The notes under the pieces were generated by a model that was not told where the DNA came from, did no database searches, and was given only the letters and a program-made list of their open reading frames with translations. Shown in pieces: positions 21,050 through 30,020 of a DNA stretch of 64,000 bases (the first letter of the stretch is position 1; the number at the start of each line of letters is the position of its first letter). This DNA is from Margaritifera margaritifera (lineage: Eukaryota; Mollusca; Bivalvia; Unionida; Margaritiferidae): the NCBI GenBank assembly GCA_029931535.1, contig JAQPZY010001610.1, forward strand, positions 558,001 to 622,000, written 5' to 3'. The position numbers and the translations under genes are program-made.

Positions 21050-22800
21050 TCCTACAATGTAGGACATCTACCCTGATATTTATGTTGTTTGGGTCGACGT
21101 CTTACTGCATAAATAAACGGCGTTGTGTAGTGTGATCTTTGAAAAAACGAAGAAAAATATACTAATGTTGACGAAAGCGATTATATAACTTCGTTTTGTT
21201 TAAGAAACTTATCTCTTCTTTAATCGACTTGGGCATTTCTTGGCAACCATCGCATTTCAACCAACTGAAATGTATGTCAACGAAACTTTAAAACGCATCC
21301 ACTTGCTTGTATCAGAATTTGATTCCATTACAAAAAAGACATCAGAGTAACTATAGTCCAACTAAAGCAATTAGACTTTAATTTGTGTAAAAGTGTCAAT
21401 ATGGGCTGCCAAGTGTGTGAGATATTCCTGAAAATTTGGCCTCGAGTTCCATTGTCAGTCAACTGGGGATCACACAGCACAATGCCATTTATTTAAGCAG
21501 TAAGATCAGGGCTGAGCAAATTTTTTTTTCATCCACTTTTCCAGGACAAGTGGTTTCAGAAAATTAACTTGTCCCACCTTACTTTTCACTTGTCCCAAAG
21601 TGGTGATCACTTGCTGAGATTTGATGAGATGTATGTACTTAATCCATAGAAAGAACAAATGAAATAATATACATCATAATTATTTCTTAAAAGAATTTAA
21701 TTTTTCTAAAACATATTGGTTGATATACGTTTGGCTACTTCGGGTACATGTATATATGTTTTAACTGCTGGATTTGAAAAAATATCCATGTACATGTCTG
21801 CCACCTGCACCAGCACTAAGCCAGCAGTTGATAGCTGTGTCTGGTTTAAAGTCTTAAAGCACTGGTCCATTTGGTGAAATGTTCATTAGAATTTTTAAAC
21901 TCTCTTGGTTTAAGGAATTCTCACATTCAGTAGCAGTCTTACTTTTTATCACTCCACTTTCACAAGAATTTTCCTTCTTTGAATCATCCTTATTACCTTC
22001 CTTGTGAAAATAATTTAGCAAACTCATTTTATCCACATAGTAAATATCAGCGTGCTTGACAGCTACTTCTAAAGTGATCATAACAAACATTTTCTATTTT
22101 AAATATGAACAGGGACATCTCATTAATTAGCGTAATTATTTTGCTTCAAACGCAATATGGCACGTGAAAGTTGATCGTCTGTATAATCAATTAAAAATGA
22201 AAGAATCATTACTGTCATTTATTCAATTCATAAAAGAAACCAAAACTGATGTCTGTAAAGTACCTTTCATTAATTTAATTACGCTGACTCGCTGGATTAA
22301 AATCAGAGTGAGCCTCTCATGAGGATCTGGTTTGAGTAAACACAGTGCAACAAAGCCGCTTAAAACACTGCTAATTAATCATACCGACTTTGTTTTCTTT
22401 GAGGTTTTTTGATTTGCCAATAATTTGGTTGCTTAGCCCAATATGCAGTCGAGCAGTAATAGAACATGCACATATGCGATAGTTATCACTGACCACCTGT
22501 AGGTGTTATACAGGATGTAAATTTATACCTGGAGAGTGGTAGAATCAAGTATTCAGTATGCCCGGAGGGTAAAATGGCCAAATAAAGGTAGATATAGTGA
22601 TTAAAGAACGAAAATAAGGACTTGCCCAACTTGTTTAAAATAGGAATAAAGCACTTGTCCAGACTAGCAACTTGGAAAATTTTACTTGCCCGACTTCGAA
22701 AAGGAATAGTCTGGGACATCAGGCTATGGGATTTGCTCAGCCCTGAAGATGTCGACCCAAACAACATAAATATCAGGGTTGACGTCTTACATTGTAGGAC
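21050..22800. repeat. 57-bp inverted repeat bracketing a hAT copy
   Basis: The segment at about 21050-21106 (around 'atttatgttgtttgggtcgac') recurs in inverted orientation at about 22746-22802, immediately outside the right end of the hAT copy. Each arm also contains a near-palindrome, GTCCTACAATGTAGGAC. The arms may be terminal repeats of an older element into which the hAT copy inserted. Confidence 0.7.
21507..22745 (-). mobile_element. hAT-like transposon copy A, internally deleted
   Basis: The ends are inverted repeats: CAGGGCTGAGCAAATTT at 21507 and AATTTGCTCAGCCCTG-like sequence ending at 22745. The subterminal region carries repeated 'acttgtccca' words. The interior from about 21890 is collinear with copy B at 57095-57856, but most of the transposase region is missing. 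No matching 8-bp target duplication was found. Confidence 0.7.
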
Positions 22801-23020
22801 TACCTTAGACCAAGATCTTTGCTTTTATGCAGGGGTTGCCCAGCAATGCAGCATGGATGTTTTTCGCTCTGTATATGATTTTTAATTCAATGTCTGATAC
22901 AAGTAGAAACCTTTTATGAACTGATTAAATAGCAGTCGTGGATTCTTTAATTTTTTATTGATTATACAGATCATTAACTTCCATGTCTGATATTGTGTTT
23001 GAAGTGAAACAATTACACTA
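22800..23020. other. Spacer between two inverted hAT copies
   Basis: No feature is seen. It separates hAT copy A (minus orientation) from copy C (plus orientation). Confidence 0.4.
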
Positions 23021-23877
23021 ATTAAGGAGCTGTCTCTGTTCATATTTAAAGGACAAAATGTATGTTATGATTACTGTACATGTAGTTGTCAAGCAAGGTG
23101 ATATTTACTATGTGGATAAAATGAGTTTACTAAATTATTTTTTCAAGGAAGTTAATAAGGAAGAGTCAGAGAAGGAAAATTAATGTGAAAGTGGAGGGGT
23201 TGTCAGACTGCCGCTGAGCGTGAGGTAATTATTTCTCCAAAGAGATATGAGCCAGACTCTGTGGCAACAAAAAATGTGAAATATGACACTACTAAGAGAC
23301 TGAGAAATTTTCAGCCACATTGGGTTGATAGTTATCCTTGGCTTGGATTTCGCTGACACAGAAACAAAAATGTTTTGCATTTATTGCAAACAATATCCCA
23401 AACTGGCACAGGTTGGAAATTCAACCAGTGTATTTGTCAATGGAAATGACAAATTCAGTATTAAACCAATCAAGTCTCATGACAGTTCTGGACCTCACAA
23501 GGCCTGTGCAGTTAGGGAATGTCTGAATTCCAGTAAATTCCTTTCCATTCTTGCTGATGGAAGTACATGTACTGATGCTACCATATTGGAGCAAGAAATA
23601 GAGCATATAAGATACCAGACAATGGAAAACTGAAAACCTCTGATGTAACAAAATGTATAATATCAACCTATGTTTTTGAAAGATTAAATTCTTTACAGAA
23701 ATAAATGTTGTACATTATTTCGTTTGTTCTTTCTATGGATTAAAGTGCATGCATCTCATCAAATCTTGACAAGTGATTTAAATTTGGGACAAGTGAAATG
23801 GTAGGTTGGACGATGTTAAGTTTCATGTAACCACGTGTCCTGGGCAAGTAGATGAAAAAAAAATTTGCTCAGCCCTG
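23020..23877 (+). mobile_element. hAT-like transposon copy C, 5'-truncated
   Basis: Plus-orientation relative of copies A and B. The right end, ATTTGCTCAGCCCTG at 23863-23877, and the preceding 'gggacaagtgaaatggtagg' mirror the left end of copy A. The left end is lost within the region homologous to 57200-57245 of copy B. It contains the transposase fragment at 23300-23633. Confidence 0.7.
23300..23633 (+). pseudogene. hAT-family transposase fragment (ZNF862/C17orf113-like type)
   Basis: Reads a TTF-type zinc-finger-like region with KMFCIYCKQYPKLAQVG and SHDSSGPHKAC, then jumps directly to FLSILADGSTCTDATILEQE, an early part of the RNase H-like catalytic fold. The closest host relatives I know are domesticated hAT proteins of the ZNF862/C17orf113 kind. 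The section between zinc finger and catalytic region, which copy B retains, is deleted, and the frame stops at 23633. It is a dead fragment. Confidence 0.65.
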
Positions 23878-23979
23878 CAATTAAAGTGAAAATTAAAAGG
23901 AAACAATACTCATATTTAAAATCCAAATAATACAATAATCCTAAGTGTCCTAATCACAAATCCAAAATATAGAAGGTTC

Positions 23980-24255
23980 TGAATGAATTCCAGTAGCCTT
24001 AAATGTCCTGATGTGCCAGTAGTCTTGAATGTCCTTATGTACCAGTAGTCTTGAATGTCCTGATATGCCTAAATGATGTAATCTGAATATCTTTGAATGA
24101 ATTCACAAAAATCCCAGTCATGTATCAATCCAAAATGAGAATGAGCACTCTACTAATACCTGTGAATATTTTAAACAAATAATTCCTCTCTCTGAATTTG
24201 CTCTGACATAGATAATTCACTGTCTCACTGTGCTCTCTCTCTCTCTCTCTCAGTG
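23980..24255. repeat. Short tandem repeats (25-bp unit and CT run)
   Basis: Three diverged copies of a unit containing 'cagtagtcttgaatgtcct' lie at 23990-24070, and a CT microsatellite lies at about 24230-24252. Confidence 0.7.
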
Positions 24256-24584
24256 AAACTCTTCAGTGCATGCTTGCTGGGTCATAAACAGTAAATCACA
24301 TCCACTTTATCAACACCACCTCTATTCCACAGTGGTGATTGGATGTGACTCGATGAGAAAGCATGGTGTGCAGAGCTATACTCCACGAGAAGCCATGGCA
24401 ATTCCATCAGGACATGCATGGAGATGGTGGAGGTACTTTTTCTTAATCCTCTCCATGCTGTCTCCACCTCCATCATGATGTGTACAGAAATAACAAATCG
24501 CATGAGCTGTACTGTAAGTGGGTAGAATGATAATCAGTTATCATGATAGCATATTGGAAAAGTGGATTGTGGTACTGTTTTAAA

Positions 24585-24770
24585 TCACAGCAACACTGTT
24601 AGATTATTTAGTGCTGGGGCAATTGGAGTAAAGTGCCTTGTCCAAGGAAGGACACACCATGGTAGCTGACCCAGGTTGATCCGATGGTAGGGTTCAAACC
24701 TGCACCTTTTCAGTTGCAAGTTCATCATGCTAACCACTTGACTACTGCAGCTCTTTGAAAGAATGTAGGA
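24585..24770 (-). mobile_element. tRNA-derived SINE
   Basis: On the minus strand the head reads GTAGTCAAGTGGTTAGCATG (A-box-like), an anticodon-loop-like CTTGCAA, and GGTTTGAACCC (B box). The tail contains 'gtgtccttccttggacaaggcactt', a shared motif of the SINE tails at 34796 and 51139. The anticodon loop resembles alanine tRNA, but the head is too diverged for certainty. Confidence 0.65.
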
Positions 24771-24867
24771 TTGATTCTGAAGTTTATGCATTGATTAATG
24801 AAAGTAAATCTTTTTTGCAGTGCCCCTCCCCCCATTCCTAATCGTGAACATGTGTCCAAAATTATAC

Positions 24868-25050
24868 AGTAAAGCCTGTCTTGAAAGATCACTGCTATTA
24901 GAGACCACCTGTATTGAGAGACCAGATTATCAATGCACTAATTTATCGATTATATTGTGTTATGACCTGTCATGCAAGACCACCTGTCCTGAGAGACCAT
25001 TATTTTTTGGCAGCAGGGGTGGTCTTTCAAGACAGGGTCTCCTTTACTTA
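24868..25050. mobile_element. MITE-like inverted-end element, copy 1
   Basis: The left end (TAAAGCCTGTCTTGAAAGA) is inverted at the right (TCTTTCAAGACAGGGTCTCC...TTTA). Internal phrases 'gagaccacctgt' are repeated in both orientations. A relative in opposite orientation lies at 35485-35692. No coding capacity. Confidence 0.65.
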
Positions 25051-25059
25051 TTAAAAAAC

Positions 25060-26040
25060 CCAGAAAAATGAATTATAACAATGCTTTGTTGTGCTCATTA
25101 GCATTTATTAATATATGCCTGTGATCCAAGAGACCATTGGTCAGTATAATGTACAACCATGAATGCAAAATCTGGAGTTCCAGATCAGTGTGAAAAATTC
25201 TCATAACTGCTTGAAATGAATCAAAATAAGTGGTAGGTAAGTTTCTTTCAGTGTACAATCTACATCTGACTTGTCTTACACATAGTAACTGTATGTGGTT
25301 TATCTAATTTCAGGGGTAGTAATTTTGTTTTAACACCGCTCAACAAGTGATGTAACTTCTGCTGTCATGGCAGACTATGTAATGTTGACAGTCATTCCCG
25401 AGATATTACATTCTGATATTCTTTTGTTCCTGAGATGTCAGTTTGAAATTGATGAATTCAGGGTACATATACTTTATTATTATGCCAGTTACATTGTATT
25501 TAGTCTTCCTAAAATCCCTGTAGTTTGCTGGACATGTCTGGCAGATCAAAGGTTTTGACCAGCATATGCTCAGAACAAATGGACATTGGTCATAGGATAT
25601 TTCAAAATATCATTATATCAAATTGTCTTTGATTTTTTTCCCCATGAAACTGTCTGGCAAACACTTTCATGAAGTAATATTTAAAGGTCACTGTGTCTAG
25701 TTTACAGGTTGTTTCTTTTATGGACAAGCAATAAAAGTTTTACAGACTAAACTTAATTCAAAGGTGACTAGGTCTGGTTTACGTATTGTTTCTTTGTCGG
25801 ACAAGCAGTAGAGGTGTTGCCGACTAAGCTTGTTACAGCTCAAGTGCCAGAATTATATACTGCTCACAGTTAGTTGGTTAAATGGGGTAGAGAGGGCAGC
25901 TTAATCCTTTAGTGAACTGTGGTGTGGTAAATTTCAGAGATCAGCCTCTCAGTAAAGATGTTTGTTTCTTATTTTCAAGTTTTTTTTTTTAATTGGTAGG
26001 CTTATGTATGCCTTGATGAGACAATAATAAGTATGAGACT
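25060..26040. other. Intergenic sequence, no gene recognised
   Basis: A phrase with 'gtctagtttacaggttgtttctttt' and 'ggacaagcaataa' is present twice (about 25690-25740 and 25770-25812), a local tandem duplication of about 75 bp. Otherwise nothing is recognised. Confidence 0.45.
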
Positions 26041-26052
26041 TAGTTTTACTCT

Positions 26053-26700
26053 TTGAGAGAGCACTACTCACCATGTCAAAGCATATGCATAGTAATGATG
26101 AAAACTGTAACCCTTAGCCGGTGTTTGCAGACAAGAGTTTTGCCATACATTACCATGAAGCAACATTTTGATGAATTTTTTACATTGCTGGAAGCTGATA
26201 ACCTCAGAGATACATCCCATTTTGGGCTCCTCTACAATGAATTTCTTTCAGCCATGTGCGACAGCAGTCACTTCAAATGGATAGAACTGAAGTCATTTTC
26301 ACTTGACAATGACTTGCCAGCCAAAGCAGTAAAGTGTGTACAGATTGTTCATGGAAACATATGTGATAGATTCCTGGACCATGAGATTTTTTATGCATTT
26401 ACTGTGTTTGAGTCTAACACATTCCTGAAAATGTTAGTGACATGCCACAGTTTGGTAATGATCACATGGACACTTTGATCACCTATTATGTTTAACCAAG
26501 AGCGAACAGTGATGTAGTCATCATTGCCAACGAAGTAAAGAAAGAGTGAAGGATTTGAACGTACATTGTGTACACCAGTTATAGAGCACTGGCAGCAGCT
26601 GATTTATTGACAAAACTAGTTTTAGTGAAAGGACAGTACCTGAATGTGATTCATTTTATAGAAATTTTAAAGGTACTTCCAGTGTCATGCCTGGAGTGTA
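26053..26700 (+). pseudogene. Probable hAT transposase C-terminal remnant
   Basis: The longest open part is 141 codons (26053-26478), and similar reading continues in other frames to about 26550. It contains NICDRFLDHEIFYAFTVFES, resembling the 'L..RF.d..ll.aF.vFdP' segment between the catalytic core and the dimerisation region of hAT transposases of the ZNF862 kind. After a frame change, FGNDHMDTLI matches the following 'fg...l..L..hy' element. The methionine start is arbitrary. Family assignment rests on pattern only; an unrecognised host exon remains possible. Confidence 0.4.
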
Positions 26701-27265
26701 AACACAAATTTTTGCTCCAAAATTTGTAAAAGACTTTTATCCAATGGCAATTGTCAGGAAGTAGAAGGGAAATTGAAACAGATATCTTTATCAACAAAAC
26801 AAAGAGAATTCTTTTGCCAAACAGATGATTTTTAAGTGAGTGGATTTACCATAGTGTAAATATGGCAATGTTATAATTGGTGATAGGAACACTGTGTAAA
26901 TATGTTTTGTTAAATAAAAAATTGGGGGAAATCCAAAGCAAATCACAGGGATAAACTTATGGTTCGCTGCTACCACCTTACTGGGTATGAGACCTATGGA
27001 GGGGTAAAAACAGTTTTTTTAATGAATATATATTACTAACAGCAGATTCATGTGTGTTTATTAAGTCCATCAAAATGGCAGGTTGCTCTCGAGAACATTT
27101 AAGGATCCCTGGACCTGTAGCCAAAGCACACAAAGGTCAGGTGTTTAATGCTTATGTACTAAAAAGTAGTGGAAGAGGAGGGAGAATGGAGAATATCAAA
27201 TTACAGTAGAGAGAAATGATAATTGGAATAATACATGTAATTGATCCTAAGCTTCCTATAATTGA
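26700..27265. other. Intergenic sequence, no gene recognised
   Basis: No recognisable element. It lies between the hAT remnant and a LINE fragment. Fragments near 27060-27180 may belong to the LINE's endonuclease region. Confidence 0.35.
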
Positions 27266-27269
27266 TTCC

Positions 27270-27803
27270 TAGACTTCAGCTTCAATCCCTAGCCAACATG
27301 ATAGACCTCTTTCTGGCTAACAACCCTTCACTGATCAACAGATGCAAAATCTTACCAGAAATTAGTGATGATGATATTCCACTGATTAATATCAATGCAA
27401 AAGCAAGAGTAAATAACAAGAAAAGATGATCTTATTCTACTCTGCATGTAATTGTGACAAAATTAAAGAAGAAACAACTTAATATAAGACAGAGGAGGGC
27501 AGATATTAACACTATTTTATATACTCCCCAATGGAGTGAATAACATCCAGACTTTTCAAGATAAATCGACAGCTACAGTGGATTACATCAAACCAGAAAC
27601 AATTACTAAGAGAGATTCATGTAAAAAGGAATCTTGTAAAGAATACTATACTTATATAAACATATTTGACAATAATGATAATGACTTACATGAAAAAAAA
27701 AGAAAACCACTGATGCACAAGTTTGGTTATTCATAAAGAGAATGAATCATCTGGAGTAGCTCCACTGAGGTCATATAGCATCCTTATACCAGAATCAAGA
27801 GTA
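27270..27803 (+). pseudogene. LINE endonuclease-to-linker fragment, part 1
   Basis: From 27270 the frame reads LANMIDLFLANNPSLINRC then PEISDDDIPLI, the C-terminal signature of apurinic-type LINE endonucleases ('DLfltn.pslv....p.lSDHd'); the usual His is Asp here. It continues with frame breaks to a WLFIKR and SGVAPLRSYSILIPESR stretch that precedes reverse transcriptase in jockey/CR1/L2-type elements. The reading is interrupted by the MITE and resumes at 28016. Confidence 0.6.
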
Positions 27804-28013
27804 CTGTATTTACTCACATATAAGATTATACCAACTGCATAGACCCAGATCTACCGTCACATAATGCACTGGCAGATCTGGGTCTATGCAGTTTGTAAGG
27901 ACTAATCAGTAAAACAAACAACATAGACCCTGATCTGCCAGCACATTATGCAATGGCAGATCAGGGTCTATGTTGTTTGCATTTGGACCCAAATTATACA
28001 TGAGTATATTATT
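27804..28013. mobile_element. Double-hairpin MITE, copy 3, inserted in a LINE
   Basis: Both hairpins are intact (arms around 'gcatagacccagatct' and 'acatagaccctgatctgcc'). The left end is CTGTATTTACTCACATATAA, preceded by TA. The right end is less conserved. LINE-derived sequence on the two sides is collinear, showing that the MITE inserted into the LINE. Confidence 0.75.
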
Positions 28014-28015
28014 TA

Positions 28016-28135
28016 CCAGCAGTTCCAGCAGTTCCAGTAAGTTTCTTCTAGAGGACAGCACAGATATATCAGCAAAAGGGAACAGCACCATACCATTAAT
28101 GCTGGATATTAGAGTGGAATACCTTGGCTGTTATG
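28016..28135 (+). pseudogene. LINE linker fragment, part 2
   Basis: Reads FLLEDSTDISAKGNSTIPLM, matching the 'fF..vFt.E......p' linker that follows the 'GVaPL' segment in LINE ORF2. With part 1 it shows a LINE split by the MITE. The similarity ends at about 28135, where another repeat family begins. Confidence 0.5.
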
Positions 28136-29060
28136 CATCATCCACCATCCATTTATCAACAATTGCTGTTTTTAACTTCTCAAAAACCACTAAATCAATT
28201 TCAACCAAACTCGGCAGACATCATCCTGGCATGAATGCCTTTTCAATTTGACCAAAACCACTCAAAAACTGGCATGAAGTACTTTCAGATGTGTACAAAT
28301 GATTCTACATGTAATATGCCATCACCTATGGCTACCATTGCTAGATATTGAAAAATATTTAAATGACTTATTAACAACTGCTCAACAGAATGTTTACCAA
28401 ATTTGACAGAAAATATCCTGGAATGAAGGGCATTCAAGTTTATATAAATAATGCGATCCACTATCAAATGTTAATGCCATTACCAAAAATAAAAATACAT
28501 TTAAATGGCATCTAAAAAAAAATGCTGAACAAAATTTTACCAAATTTGACAATGTATGCAGGCATGAGGGTTTTTAATATTTGTGCAAATGATGGGAATT
28601 CACCATCAGTTATTGCTACCAGTACTAAAAATAGAAAACCTTTAATTGATTTCTCAGAAACATTTGAAATAAAGGAAGCAATTTTTAAAAAGTAGAAATG
28701 ATTTACTGAAGATATAAAGGTTGATACAACCTCCAAAATGTCTACCTTGATGCCATCTTGAAAATCTTTTTATGGCTTCTTCTCCTGAATGGATGGTCAT
28801 ATCTACATGGAATTTTCACAGAAACACAAAGTAATATATGTAACTGGTTTTGAATCAAAGTCTCTGGTCATCTGATCTCAAATAATATACCATAATGGAT
28901 GTCTTGAAAATCTTATTATCGCTACGCCTCTTGCATGTTGAATGGTGGCATTGACTGGGGGTTTTCACTAAAACTCCTCTTGCAATACTATAATTGGTTA
29001 TGAATGAAAATGGTGCAGATCTGACCACTAGCATATCCACACTTTTGTGAATGACTTTAA
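28135..29060. repeat. Diverged ~190-240-bp repeated units
   Basis: Units share phrases such as 'caaatttgacagaaaatatcctggaatgaa', 'gccatcacctatggctacc' and 'aaccactaaatcaatttcaacc', seen around 28140, 28300-28450 and 28520-28690. A different pair containing 'gatctcaaataatataccataatgg' follows at 28740-29030. No coding potential. Confidence 0.5.
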
Positions 29061-29883
29061 AGTTCAGACCTAATTGACCTTGGGGTAGGGTTGAAGGTCA
29101 TTGCTTGTATTTTATAGTAAATTGAACTTGTGAACACAGTAACTTGTACATATACTCATGAATTTTGACCATGCTTTATATTTAGTTGCATTCCAAATAA
29201 ACAAGCTGATAGTCAGCACTCTGACATTGATTTTATGGCTAAAGGTCTGGAATCAGGTTCATAGCTGTACTGGCTAGTGAGCATGAAAACAAAAACAAAT
29301 ATCAATGGATTTTTATCAAACCTGGTTTGTGGATATATCTGATGAATACCTTGAATAATGCCAGTTCAATAACTTCTTTTTTTCCTCCCAAAAATAATAA
29401 TAGATATAACTGTATTTAGCATGTGGATATTTCTTGGCATTTTTTGGTGCAATGAAGTTAAATGATCTTCTATCCATGATATCGGGTTCAAGGCAAGTGG
29501 TCATGACAGAGAATTTTGTACTGCAACTACAGGTATCTTGTCAACATGTTTGGTTTGTAGGAGTTTCTCAATAATAAAAATGGTCTCAATACTTGGCAGT
29601 TAAACAGAATAAAAGGACAGAAGAAACAGACTTATCACAGATTTCTATTCATTCTTTTAGGCTAGTTGGGCATCAGTCCCTGTGAGGGACTCTTTTTCCA
29701 TGTAGCATAAATCACATCATTTATTCCTCAAAATGATACGTAAACGATGTGTTTCTTGTGAGAATATTTCTTGTCTCCACTATACCACTTCTGTACTGTA
29801 TTTTTAAGATGATGAGTCCTATTACACCAAAATTGTAAAAGTAACAGAGACAGTAGTCAGTGATGCATTCATTTACTTAACAG
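29060..29883. other. Region immediately upstream of the first coding exon of GOLGA1
   Basis: No gene is seen. It should contain the end of a 5' UTR intron if the AG at 29882-29883 is used as an acceptor, or the promoter if it is not. No TATA box or initiator could be assigned with confidence. Confidence 0.35.
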
Positions 29884-29905
29884 GTAAGGACCACCTGATG
29901 ACAAT

Positions 29906-30020
29906 ATGTTTGCCAAATTAAAGGAGAAGATTCAAAAGGAGGGAGGAAATGTCAGCGATACAGAAAGAAATTTGTCATCAACACCTGTACATGGAGTGAA
30001 CAGGAGGACAAGTTTGACTG
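29906..30020 (+). CDS. GOLGA1: GOLGA1 coding exon 1
   Basis: Starts MFAKLKEKIQ and runs 38 codons plus one base, ending in NRRTSLT before the donor GTAACA. The start is the first ATG after an AG at 29882-29883; 22 bases of 5' UTR would precede it. The sequence at that border is CAGGTAAGG, which also resembles a donor, so the exon's left edge is uncertain. The basic and Ser/Thr-rich end matches the N-terminal region of golgin-97. Confidence 0.9.
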
